The notes beneath the pieces are model-generated. The model ran no database searches. It was not told where the DNA came from and worked only from the letters and a program-made list of their open reading frames with translations. A stretch of DNA of 52,879 bases from Candidatus Colinaster equi (GTDB taxonomy: Bacteria; Bacillota; Clostridia; Lachnospirales; Lachnospiraceae): assembly GCA_018064425.1 (NCBI GenBank), contig JAGHVF010000043.1, positions 1-52,879 on the forward strand, given 5' to 3'. Shown one piece after another: positions 8,184 through 13,925 of this stretch. Position 1 is the first letter of the stretch, and the number at the start of each line of letters is the position of its first letter. The position numbers were made by a program, and so were the translations under genes.

Positions 8184-8859
8184 TCTCGTACCTCATCTCA
8201 TATCCAACACCACGTACAGCTTTAATTTCTGTCTTTGACTCTAAAAATTTAAGTTTTTTTCTTACAAAAGTCATGTACACCTCGACATTATTATATTCCG
8301 CCTCGCTTTCATAACCCCATATCTTAAGTGCAAGCTGCTCTCTGGTCATTATATGCCCTTTATTTGCAATTAGGATTTCCATAGTTCTGAATTCCTTATC
8401 CGAAAGACGCACCTCTGCACCTGTTTCTTTATTCCGAAGATTCATTGTACCAGTCTCAAGAATAATATCGCCAAAAAGTAGTTTCCCTTCATCAACGTTG
8501 TACTGTCTCCTAGAAAGGGCTCTCAGCCTAGCAAGAAGCTCCTTGGTCACAAAAGGCTTTGTCAAGTAGTCATCTGCACCACAGTCAAGCCCATTAACCT
8601 TATCGTCTACATCACTTTTGGCTGTCAGCATTAAAATTGGTGTTTTTACGCCTTTTTGTCTGGCTTCCCTGGCAATTTCGAATCCATTTTTATGTGGAAG
8701 CATGACATCAAGTATGACAATATCATATTCGTCACTAGCCAAGGCATCAGCTCCATCCTGACCATCAACGAACCAGTCCACCTCATAATTCTCCTGCCTT
8801 AATAACTCTTGCAATGCCTGTCCCATTCTTTTTTCATCTTCTACAAGAAGAAGTTTCAT
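8176..8859 (-). CDS. OmpR/PhoB-family response regulator
   Basis: 227 residues: receiver domain 1-115 with acidic pocket E7/D8, phosphoacceptor D51 (VILDVMLP) and the conserved Lys in LTKPF near 100; winged-helix DNA-binding domain from about 130 to 225 (LSDKEFRTMEILIANKG, VYMTFVRKKL, VRGVGYEMRY pieces). It is partner to the overlapping kinase. It lies 50 bp downstream of the DUF4956 gene in the same operon. The 11-bp-spaced direct repeats at 11455-11471, in the promoter of the first gene of the operon, fit the binding pattern of this regulator class, suggesting autoregulation. Confidence 0.95.
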   Translation of the reverse strand: MKLLLVEDEKRMGQALQELLRQENYEVDWFVDGQDGADALASDEYDIVILDVMLPHKNGFEIAREARQKGVKTPILMLTAKSDVDDKVNGLDCGADDYLTKPFVTKELLARLRALSRRQYNVDEGKLLFGDIILETGTMNLRNKETGAEVRLSDKEFRTMEILIANKGHIMTREQLALKIWGYESEAEYNNVEVYMTFVRKKLKFLESKTEIKAVRGVGYEMRYENV

Positions 8860-8909
8860 CTACCCATATCTCCTATTTATTTCCCAAAACTTCTCGACTA
8901 TTCTTATAT

Positions 8910-9569
8910 TTATAATGCATCTTTTGTCCTTACTCGTCCACATACAATATTTAAATTTCCATTTCTTATTCTAAGTTCATCAAGAAATGCTTTTGGTACT
9001 AAATCATGTTTGAGAGTTATTGTATATCTGATTTCATATAAGGTTCCAAGGTTGGTAGTTTTTACGCTTTCTAATTCCACCGATTTTGTAAACTTTTCAA
9101 AGATATCGTCAAAAATCCCTTCGTAATCTAAATCCTCAGGTATAGTAATTCTTAAATCTCTTACACATTCTTCTGTTCCAAAATCTACCACACACAAAAC
9201 AAGCTGAAATAATGCCATTATTACAAAGAAAATAACTGCAATAACAATATATCCCATACCGGTTGCCAATCCAAGTGCCATTGTCATAAATATAGCTGTT
9301 ATCTCTTTTGCTGTTCCTGGAGCGGAACGAAATCTTACTAGGCTGAATGCTCCGGCTACTGCTACTCCTGCACCTATGTTTCCATTTACCAGCATAATAA
9401 CAAGCTGAATAATTGCAGGCAGCATCGCGATTGTAATTAAAAAGCTTTGAGTTGTTTGGTTTTTGTATTTGAACAATAATGCACTAAGCACTCCTAAAAT
9501 AATTGATACTACTGTACAGATTAAAAATGTTTCTAAAGTTAATGATGTCTGTATAATTGAATTAAACAC
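8910..9569 (-). CDS. DUF4956 polytopic membrane protein
   Basis: 219 residues with about four membrane segments in the first 135 residues and a soluble C-terminal domain. The segment GAGVAVAGAFSLVRFRSAP with the following GTAKEI is the DUF4956 hallmark. Such genes usually sit beside VTC-domain polyphosphate polymerase genes, as here, and a role in polyphosphate or phosphate handling at the membrane has been suggested by association only. The reading frame opens at a GTG (9569) inside the truncated VTC gene with no good ribosome-binding site, so its own N terminus was probably replaced when the VTC 3' half was lost. Confidence 0.85.
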   Translation of the reverse strand: MFNSIIQTSLTLETFLICTVVSIILGVLSALLFKYKNQTTQSFLITIAMLPAIIQLVIMLVNGNIGAGVAVAGAFSLVRFRSAPGTAKEITAIFMTMALGLATGMGYIVIAVIFFVIMALFQLVLCVVDFGTEECVRDLRITIPEDLDYEGIFDDIFEKFTKSVELESVKTTNLGTLYEIRYTITLKHDLVPKAFLDELRIRNGNLNIVCGRVRTKDAL

Positions 9570-9934
9570 TCTAACGACTGTTTACATCCAGCCAGATACT
9601 TCTCAGCTGTTTTGGCTTCCATCGTAATTCTTCTTTTATACACTATGCCATCATATTTCTTCTTAAGTTCTATAAAAATCTCATCATCTGATTTAGGAAC
9701 ACCATAACTTCTTACTCTGAGTTTTTCCTTATAAACGGGCTTTTCGATTGATTTTCTGATCAGGTCCCAACTATCTGTATCGTAATAAATGTTGCAATTT
9801 GTTGTCTGACCATATATATCCGGCTTAGTATATTCTCTCATACCCTCTAGAAAATCCTCATATTGCTTATATGAAAGCATATATTTTTTTTCGTAGCGCT
9901 TAAAACAAACCTGAATGGCTTTCTTTTTTTTCAT
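9539..9934 (-). pseudogene. Truncated VTC-domain (polyphosphate polymerase-like) gene
   Basis: 131 codons, clearly the N-terminal half of a VTC domain: FKRYEKKYMLSYKQYEDFL, CNIYYDT, KPVYKEKLRVRSYG, IFIELKKKYDGIVYKRR. VTC proteins of bacteria are typically about 230-250 residues. The C-terminal half, with the remaining catalytic Arg/Glu residues of the tunnel, is absent, and after YLAGCKQ the frame runs into the start of the DUF4956 gene with a non-homologous tail. A deletion joining the middle of VTC to the beginning of DUF4956 explains both. It is probably inactive. It lies 30 bp downstream of the lipoprotein gene in the same operon. Confidence 0.75.
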
Positions 9935-9964
9935 GAAATATCCTTTCCAAACTATAACGCCAGT

Positions 9965-11383
9965 TTATATGTCCTTGTTATTTCCGAGACCCTTGCCTTC
10001 TTCTTGTCCGTTTATCTCATCTTTTGGTCTTCTCATGCCATCCTTATGTTCTCTCATACCAGTGTTTGGCTCCTCCATTCCATCAAATGGCTTCTTCATA
10101 TCGCCTTCTTTTCCATCCATACCATCTTTCTGCATTTTCATGCCTTCACGGCCACCCATCATCTGATTTGGCAGAGTTGTAATTTCTTCTCCATTTGAAA
10201 TGACAGTTCCACCATTGATTATTCCTTCGCCGTCGTAATCAAAAGTTGAACCACCAGTTACATTTATGGTTCCTCCATTAATAATGATATCTCCATTTGC
10301 ATCAACCCCATCTGTGTCCCCGGCTCCCATAACAATAGTGATATTTCCTCCGTTTATTTCAACCTTTGGACTATAAAGTGATGATTTTTTTGCAGCATTA
10401 ATACCATCGTCAGAAGCTTCTATAGATATTTTTCCATCATTTATTGTTACTACTGTTGATTCCAATCCTTCAGCTGCTGTTATATCATAAGTTCCTCCAT
10501 CAATTACTAATGTTGTAGTTCCATGTATACCATCGTCCTTAGCCTTAATAATAAAAGAACCTCCTGATATATATATTTCACCGAGACTGTCATCATCACT
10601 CTTCTCAGCATGAATACCATCATTGTCTGTTATGATGGTAAATGTTCCATCAGCTATTGCCACACTGTCATTTGCTCGTATTGCTGTATCAGAAGACATA
10701 ATCTCGTATGTTCCATCTGTAATAGTTACTTCATCTTTTCCTGTAATGCCCTTTCCTGCAGGAGAAGATATGTTAAGTTTTCCAGTTCCATTTAATGTAA
10801 TATCATCTTTGGAATAGATAACTGCATCAACATTGTTATCATCAATCTGAGTAAATGAGCCACCATTTGTAAGTGTACTGGTTGTTCCTTCCTTTAACGT
10901 TACAAAAACCTTATCTGCCTGAACTACATATATTGGAGCAAATGTTTTTGATGTAATTGATACACCATCAAGCACAAGTTGAACTTTATCTTCTTTACTA
11001 GTATTTACAATAATATTTCCGTCACTAAGCGTTCCCGAAATGATATATGTCCCTTCTTTTGTTATTGTTACAGTAGACCCTTCAACCGTAACTCCATCCG
11101 AGTTTGCTGATATACTTTGTTCATCAAATGTAATCTCTACAGCATTATGGGAATCGATTTCCCCAGAAATGTCTCTATCCGAGAAATAGTCGTCATATGT
11201 TTTTTCAGCATTATCCTCACTCCTTTTTTCATCCGTAGTACTGTCTGCCATTAAACCATTTGCCACTAAAGAAGATTCATCAAAAGCTGAAAAACTTTCT
11301 ATTGCATTTAGAGTTGCACACCCTGAAAGAAGTGCTCCCCCTATAATTGCTATTGGCAAGATTCTTATAAATTTATTTTTCAT
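9965..11383 (-). CDS. Beta-helix surface lipoprotein (Cthe_2159-like carbohydrate-binding domain)
   Basis: 472 residues. It has a lipoprotein signal with LLSGC (C22 lipidated). Residues about 80-400 form a repetitive beta-helix with recurring N-G-G-T/N-I and D-D-G-I-x-A/G motifs (for example TDNDGIHAEKSDDD, KAKDDGIHG, ASDDGINAAKK), the pattern of the Cthe_2159 family, which binds acidic polysaccharide and calcium. The last 70 residues are a low-complexity Met/Gly/Lys/Glu tail with repeated DGM and GM units, possibly metal-binding (inference). It is the first gene of an operon with VTC, DUF4956 and a two-component system, a common grouping in Clostridia. A promoter with regulator-type repeats lies at 11439-11471. 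Confidence 0.85.
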   Translation of the reverse strand: MKNKFIRILPIAIIGGALLSGCATLNAIESFSAFDESSLVANGLMADSTTDEKRSEDNAEKTYDDYFSDRDISGEIDSHNAVEITFDEQSISANSDGVTVEGSTVTITKEGTYIISGTLSDGNIIVNTSKEDKVQLVLDGVSITSKTFAPIYVVQADKVFVTLKEGTTSTLTNGGSFTQIDDNNVDAVIYSKDDITLNGTGKLNISSPAGKGITGKDEVTITDGTYEIMSSDTAIRANDSVAIADGTFTIITDNDGIHAEKSDDDSLGEIYISGGSFIIKAKDDGIHGTTTLVIDGGTYDITAAEGLESTVVTINDGKISIEASDDGINAAKKSSLYSPKVEINGGNITIVMGAGDTDGVDANGDIIINGGTINVTGGSTFDYDGEGIINGGTVISNGEEITTLPNQMMGGREGMKMQKDGMDGKEGDMKKPFDGMEEPNTGMREHKDGMRRPKDEINGQEEGKGLGNNKDI

Positions 11384-11438
11384 AAATCATTCAATCCTTT
11401 CTTTTTTACATCTATGCGTGCTCATTCATCTTGACTGC

Positions 11439-11471
11439 ATTATATAATTCGAAAATTGAATGAATATTGAA
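11439..11471 (-). promoter_or_regulatory. Promoter of the lipoprotein operon with OmpR/PhoB-type box
   Basis: Minus strand: -10 TATAAT (11444-11439) with no canonical -35. In its place are two direct copies of TTCAAT (11471-11466 and 11460-11455), 11 bp apart, ending 10 bp upstream of the -10. This spacing is typical of promoters activated by PhoB/OmpR-class regulators. Confidence 0.55.
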
Positions 11472-11493
11472 AATTCACCTGGTTTTAACAAAT

Positions 11494-11532
11494 AAAAAAC
11501 ACTGACTCAAAATCATTTCAAAGTCAGTGTTT
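11494..11532 (-). terminator. Minus-strand intrinsic terminator upstream of the lipoprotein operon
   Basis: AAACACTGACT (11497-11507) and AGTCAGTGTTT (11522-11532) give an 11-bp stem with a 14-nt loop. On the minus strand it ends in six T. It isolates the lipoprotein operon from the island and tRNA. Confidence 0.85.
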
Positions 11533-11597
11533 CATAACCGAACTAAACGGGAAATTAAACGAGTTAGAAATGAGTGATTTTTCACACCTGAAAGACA

Positions 11598-11633
11598 GCA
11601 AAAATGCCGTAAAACGGGCGTTTTACGGCATTT
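11598..11633 (-). terminator. Former tRNA-Trp terminator, now beyond the island
   Basis: AAATGCCGTAAAAC (11602-11615) and GTTTTACGGCATTT (11620-11633) form a perfect 14-bp stem with a 4-nt loop, then five T on the minus strand. It lies 18 bp beyond the displaced tRNA-Trp 3' end, and by position would be the original terminator of that tRNA before integration. The terminator now next to the tRNA (13456-13489) has a related sequence. Confidence 0.85.
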
Positions 11634-11651
11634 ATCTTTGCTATTAATTTC

Positions 11652-11698
11652 TAGCAGGGGATGAGAGAATCGAACTCCCACCAAAGGTTTTGGAGACC
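11652..11698 (-). repeat. attL-type repeat: displaced 3' fragment of tRNA-Trp
   Basis: 47 bp identical to 13496-13542. It contains the TPsiC arm, acceptor 3' strand and part of the anticodon arm, but lacks the D arm and 5' half, so it is not a functional tRNA. The sequence diverges immediately after GGAGACC. Confidence 0.9.
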
Positions 11699-11759
11699 TC
11701 AAATAACATCCCTTGCAGCCCGCTATTTATGGGCATCTTGAGCCAATCGTTACACTTTT

Positions 11760-11784
11760 TCACCACTTCTGTCACCACTTCTCA
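11760..11784. repeat. Left arm-type repeat of the island
   Basis: Contains two tandem units of TCACCACTTCT(G). The 25-nt block is identical to 13352-13376 at the right end, in the same orientation, and lies 62 bp inside the left tRNA repeat. The pattern fits integrase arm-binding sites. Apart from the tRNA fragment and this repeat, nothing was recognised between 11634 and 11836. Confidence 0.65.
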
Positions 11785-11836
11785 AAAATGGCAAACACCT
11801 TAATAAACATTATGATAATATGTCTGCTATTACAAT

Positions 11837-12364
11837 TTACTTATTAGCAATATACTCCATATCTTTATCCTTATCAATCCTCTTAAGATATCTCCATACT
11901 CGTTCCACATCAGATTTCGATAAGCGATTACAATCACAGTTTTTAATAAATGCATTGCAATTACTAACATCCAATTCTAGATCCTTGGAGACTCTATATG
12001 TAGAAATCCTGCTATTATTTAATAGAATATGGATTTGTTTATACATTAATCTTTTCGTATCATCTTCCCTAGACTTCTTAGTTGATGCATATATATACGA
12101 TTTATATAACTTTCGATAATTTCCAGGCAATTCACTATATGAATCTCCGTATTCCTTTATCATTGAGCATTCAGACATCAAATCTTTATTCTTACTCATA
12201 ATACTGTATGAAGCATTTGTCATTACTGCATATAAGGCTAACGGCTCAAGTATTCTTGGATTGTCTGGAAGTACTTTTAAAGTCTTACTTACACTACAGG
12301 TATTTAATCCTGACAATTCGCATATATATTTTTCTAGAAATCCTTCATATGTTAATCTTCTCAT
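11837..12364 (-). CDS. HTH protein paired with a nucleotidyltransferase (putative antitoxin/regulator)
   Basis: 175 residues with no family I can name confidently. The N-terminal 110 residues are mainly helical; residues about 119-160 (SRISTYRVSKDLELDVS, then NAFIKNCDCNRLS) have the shape of a small helix-turn-helix that I have seen in regulators of the type YR-x-x-K-D-L. Its start overlaps the stop of the upstream nucleotidyltransferase gene by 4 bp (ATGA), so the two are translationally coupled. That arrangement, plus a long inverted repeat over the shared promoter, suggests it is the DNA-binding antitoxin or repressor of a two-gene module. It is A/T-rich with many rare-type codons, like a horizontally acquired gene. 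Confidence 0.7.
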   Translation of the reverse strand: MRRLTYEGFLEKYICELSGLNTCSVSKTLKVLPDNPRILEPLALYAVMTNASYSIMSKNKDLMSECSMIKEYGDSYSELPGNYRKLYKSYIYASTKKSREDDTKRLMYKQIHILLNNSRISTYRVSKDLELDVSNCNAFIKNCDCNRLSKSDVERVWRYLKRIDKDKDMEYIANK

Positions 12365-12873
12365 AGTCTATGTTTATTTTTATATTCTTTGTAATTGTAG
12401 TCAAAATTCTCCATACCAGATATTTTACTGTTTCTGAGCAAATTAGCCAAAGATTCCAATCGTTCCCAATCAATATCTTTTATTACACTTTCTGAATCTA
12501 TATCAACAATATCTTGTTTACCCCTGGTTGTGCACAGTTTCGCTATAACCAAATCTTCCAAAGATAGTGTAAAAAATTTAACCTTTTCAGTTGGTATATC
12601 TATAAGACATGCTCTTTCTTCATATCCTGATGGAAAAGAATCAAAGTAGGCTACTACATCCATATTCATATCATGCTTACTAAAAAGAGATGATATTTCT
12701 TTAGGATATCTTTCCAAAATATCAATATCATGAGTGGATCTTATGGTATATCCCATAATAGCTAATGCCGAGCCACCCACTATATAGCACTTGAATGTTG
12801 TATCATCCACAAATGTTAATTGAGCATCTAAATCTAAATCTATTAGTCTTTGAATCAGTTCATCTTTTTTCAT
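12361..12873 (-). CDS. Nucleotidyltransferase-fold protein (DUF6036/AbiEii-like), putative toxin
   Basis: 170 residues. The polymerase-beta-type nucleotidyltransferase signature is visible: GGS (33-35) in YIVGGSALAIMGY, then T-x-DID (D49, D51) in RSTHDIDIL, and a third carboxylate likely in the strand after VVAYFDS. The later segment SLEDLVIAKLCTTRGKQDIVDI matches the helix after the catalytic core in DUF6036 and AbiEii-type proteins, where enzymes of this fold modify tRNA or other targets and act in toxin-antitoxin or phage-defence roles. It is first gene of the pair, 14 bp downstream of a 14-bp-arm inverted repeat that overlaps its promoter. Assignment as toxin is inference. Confidence 0.8.
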   Translation of the reverse strand: MKKDELIQRLIDLDLDAQLTFVDDTTFKCYIVGGSALAIMGYTIRSTHDIDILERYPKEISSLFSKHDMNMDVVAYFDSFPSGYEERACLIDIPTEKVKFFTLSLEDLVIAKLCTTRGKQDIVDIDSESVIKDIDWERLESLANLLRNSKISGMENFDYNYKEYKNKHRL

Positions 12874-12887
12874 TTCTCATTTTCGCC

Positions 12888-12929
12888 TTTCATTACCAAT
12901 AGTGTATGGTATTGGTAATGAAAAGTCAA
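12888..12929 (-). promoter_or_regulatory. Promoter and operator of the nucleotidyltransferase/HTH pair
   Basis: Minus strand: -35 TTGACT (12929-12924), 17-bp spacer, -10 TACACT (12906-12901). A perfect inverted repeat TTTCATTACCAATA (12888-12901) / TATTGGTAATGAAA (12910-12923), spacer 8 bp, covers the -35/-10 spacer and the start region. It is a textbook layout for autorepression. Confidence 0.75.
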
Positions 12930-12952
12930 TATTTGCATAATGTCAAGTATAC

Positions 12953-12982
12953 AAAAGAACTCCACACATTGTGTAGAGTTCT
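12953..12982 (-). terminator. Terminator after the excisionase-like gene
   Basis: AGAACTC (12956-12962) and GAGTTCT (12976-12982) pair, with an additional ACAC/GTGT inner stem. On the minus strand four T follow. It lies 20 bp downstream of the stop codon and separates the two island operons. Confidence 0.7.
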
Positions 12983-13001
12983 AAATCATTACTTATGTCA
13001 T

Positions 13002-13184
13002 TTATATTTCAAACTCTTTTCCAGCATACCTGTCGAGCCAAGCCTTGAATTTTTCAGGCGTAACAAAGTACGTATGACCAAGTTTGGTTGCTGGAAATCC
13101 GCTTGACTGCATCAATTCGTACGCTCTGTTTCTACCAATCTTGAGTATTCTCATTATATCCTTAACATTATATACTTCATCCAT
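13002..13184 (-). CDS. Excisionase-family (HTH_17) DNA-binding protein
   Basis: 60 residues, a MerR-like winged helix-turn-helix of the excisionase type: YNVKDIMRILKIGRNRAYELM recognition region (residues 5-25), then a beta hairpin ending YFVTPEKFKAWLDRY. Such proteins are normally encoded beside the integrase of tRNA-targeting elements and direct excision. Here no integrase follows, and a terminator lies directly downstream. It begins one base after the stop of the tiny ORF at 13186-13287, with GGAGG upstream. Confidence 0.85.
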   Translation of the reverse strand: MDEVYNVKDIMRILKIGRNRAYELMQSSGFPATKLGHTYFVTPEKFKAWLDRYAGKEFEI

Positions 13185-13185
13185 T

Positions 13186-13287
13186 TTATTTTTCCTCCAA
13201 TCTATTTAAGTAGCTCTCAGTGTCCTTTTTACTCATTTTGAACACGAAACCTCTGCCTTTTTTACCATTTATTTTGACAGTACTCAT
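13186..13287 (-). CDS. Small basic protein of the island, 33 residues
   Basis: ATG at 13287 with GGAGAG just upstream, stop TAA one base before the excisionase-like start. The product begins MSTVKINGKKGRGFVFKM and ends KDTESYLNRLEEK; about a quarter of it is Lys or Arg. An open frame extends 15 codons further upstream without a better start. No family is recognised. Its tight coupling to the excisionase gene suggests a role in element maintenance or expression. Confidence 0.5.
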   Translation of the reverse strand: MSTVKINGKKGRGFVFKMSKKDTESYLNRLEEK

Positions 13288-13351
13288 TTCTCTCCATTCC
13301 GGATACTGCCTAACTACATCGTTTGGGTCATTTCAACAAAATATGGTTTTG

Positions 13352-13392
13352 TCACCACTTCTGTCACCACTTCTCATGATTTGTCACCACTT
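13352..13392. repeat. Right arm-type repeats of the island
   Basis: Three units of GTCACCACTT at 13351, 13363 and 13383, the first two forming the 25-nt block identical to 11760-11784. Together with the left copy they flank the cargo in direct orientation, as expected for integrase arm sites. Confidence 0.65.
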
Positions 13393-13455
13393 TTTTTAAC
13401 ATTTATTAAGTTTTATAGGTAGTAAACGGGAATACATTTAGATGTGTTAAAGTAC

Positions 13456-13489
13456 GAAAAAGCCGTAAAATCAACGATTTTACGGCTTT
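13456..13489 (-). terminator. Terminator downstream of tRNA-Trp
   Basis: AAAGCCGTAAAATC (13459-13472) and GATTTTACGGCTTT (13476-13489) give a 14-bp stem with a 3-nt loop, followed by five T on the minus strand, 10 bp past the tRNA 3' end. It lies inside the island, so the element supplies the terminator for the host tRNA. Confidence 0.9.
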
Positions 13490-13495
13490 CTCATT

Positions 13496-13542
13496 TAGCA
13501 GGGGATGAGAGAATCGAACTCCCACCAAAGGTTTTGGAGACC
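13496..13542 (-). repeat. attR-type repeat inside tRNA-Trp
   Basis: 47 bp identical to 11652-11698, spanning from 3 bp past the tRNA 3' end to the anticodon region. Confidence 0.9.
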
Positions 13543-13569
13543 CCTATCATACCATTTGACCAATCCCCT
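13499..13569 (-). tRNA. tRNA-Trp (CCA)
   Basis: 71 nt on the minus strand. Acceptor AGGGGAT pairs with ATCCCCT before discriminator G. The D arm contains AATGGTA, the anticodon arm is GGGGT-CTCCAAA-ACCTT with anticodon CCA, and the T arm contains GTTCGATTC. CCA is not encoded. Promoter at 13599-13627, terminator at 13456-13489. The 3' half is the right-hand copy of the island's duplicated attachment sequence. Confidence 0.96.
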
Positions 13570-13598
13570 ATCATATTGGCACGTCGCCAACGAAGAAA

Positions 13599-13627
13599 AT
13601 TATATCAGAATAGGATAACTATGGCAA
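13599..13627 (-). promoter_or_regulatory. Promoter of tRNA-Trp
   Basis: Minus strand: -35 TTGCCA (13627-13622), 17-bp spacer, -10 TATAAT (13604-13599), 30 bp upstream of the mature tRNA 5' end. Confidence 0.75.
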
Positions 13628-13770
13628 GCACTTTTTCAACTTTTACCAAAGATTTTTACTTCCGTTATTTCACCAACACAACTACATTACCACAACACAG
13701 TCCTATTACCGTAATCACTTCATCAACAATCGCACTTATTACACTTGAATCCATTAACCTCTTCTCACAC

Positions 13771-13798
13771 AAAAAAGCACCCAATTGCTAGGATGCTC
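13771..13798 (-). terminator. Terminator downstream of radA
   Basis: Minus strand AGCATCC (13797-13791) and GGGTGCT (13782-13776) pair with one wobble around an 8-nt loop, followed by a T run ending at 13771. It is about 130 bp downstream of the radA stop codon. Confidence 0.75.
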
Positions 13799-13925
13799 TT
13801 ACATACCTATCCCTCCCATTCAATTCCTTATTATATTAAAAGTATATAAGCGGAGTAGAAATCTCGTTACAAGCCTGTGTCAATTCTTTCATTCCGGCTT
13901 TCTATTCCTTGCCTCTCAGGTGCAA

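Larger units (their letters stand above)
11652..13542. mobile_element. Integrated mini-island at tRNA-Trp
   Basis: The last 42 nt of tRNA-Trp plus flanking bases occur as a 47-bp identical direct repeat at 11652-11698 and 13496-13542, the signature of tyrosine-integrase insertion into the 3' end of a tRNA gene. The 1.8 kb between them holds an excisionase-like gene, a tiny ORF, a nucleotidyltransferase/HTH pair and shared TCACCACTTCTG-type repeats near both ends, but no integrase. It is therefore a non-autonomous or decayed element, possibly still mobilisable by a related integrase. The functional tRNA is at the right end, its 3' end supplied by the element. Confidence 0.85.
13570..13925. other. 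Intergenic region between tRNA-Trp and radA
   Basis: It contains the tRNA promoter (13599-13627) and the radA-side terminator (13771-13798). No gene was recognised; the short open frames on the + strand have no ribosome-binding sites or recognisable sequence. Confidence 0.6.

Noticed and set aside
11652-11698. Second tRNA-Trp gene
   Set aside because: Only the 3' part is present; the D arm and acceptor 5' strand are missing, so it is an attachment-site duplicate.
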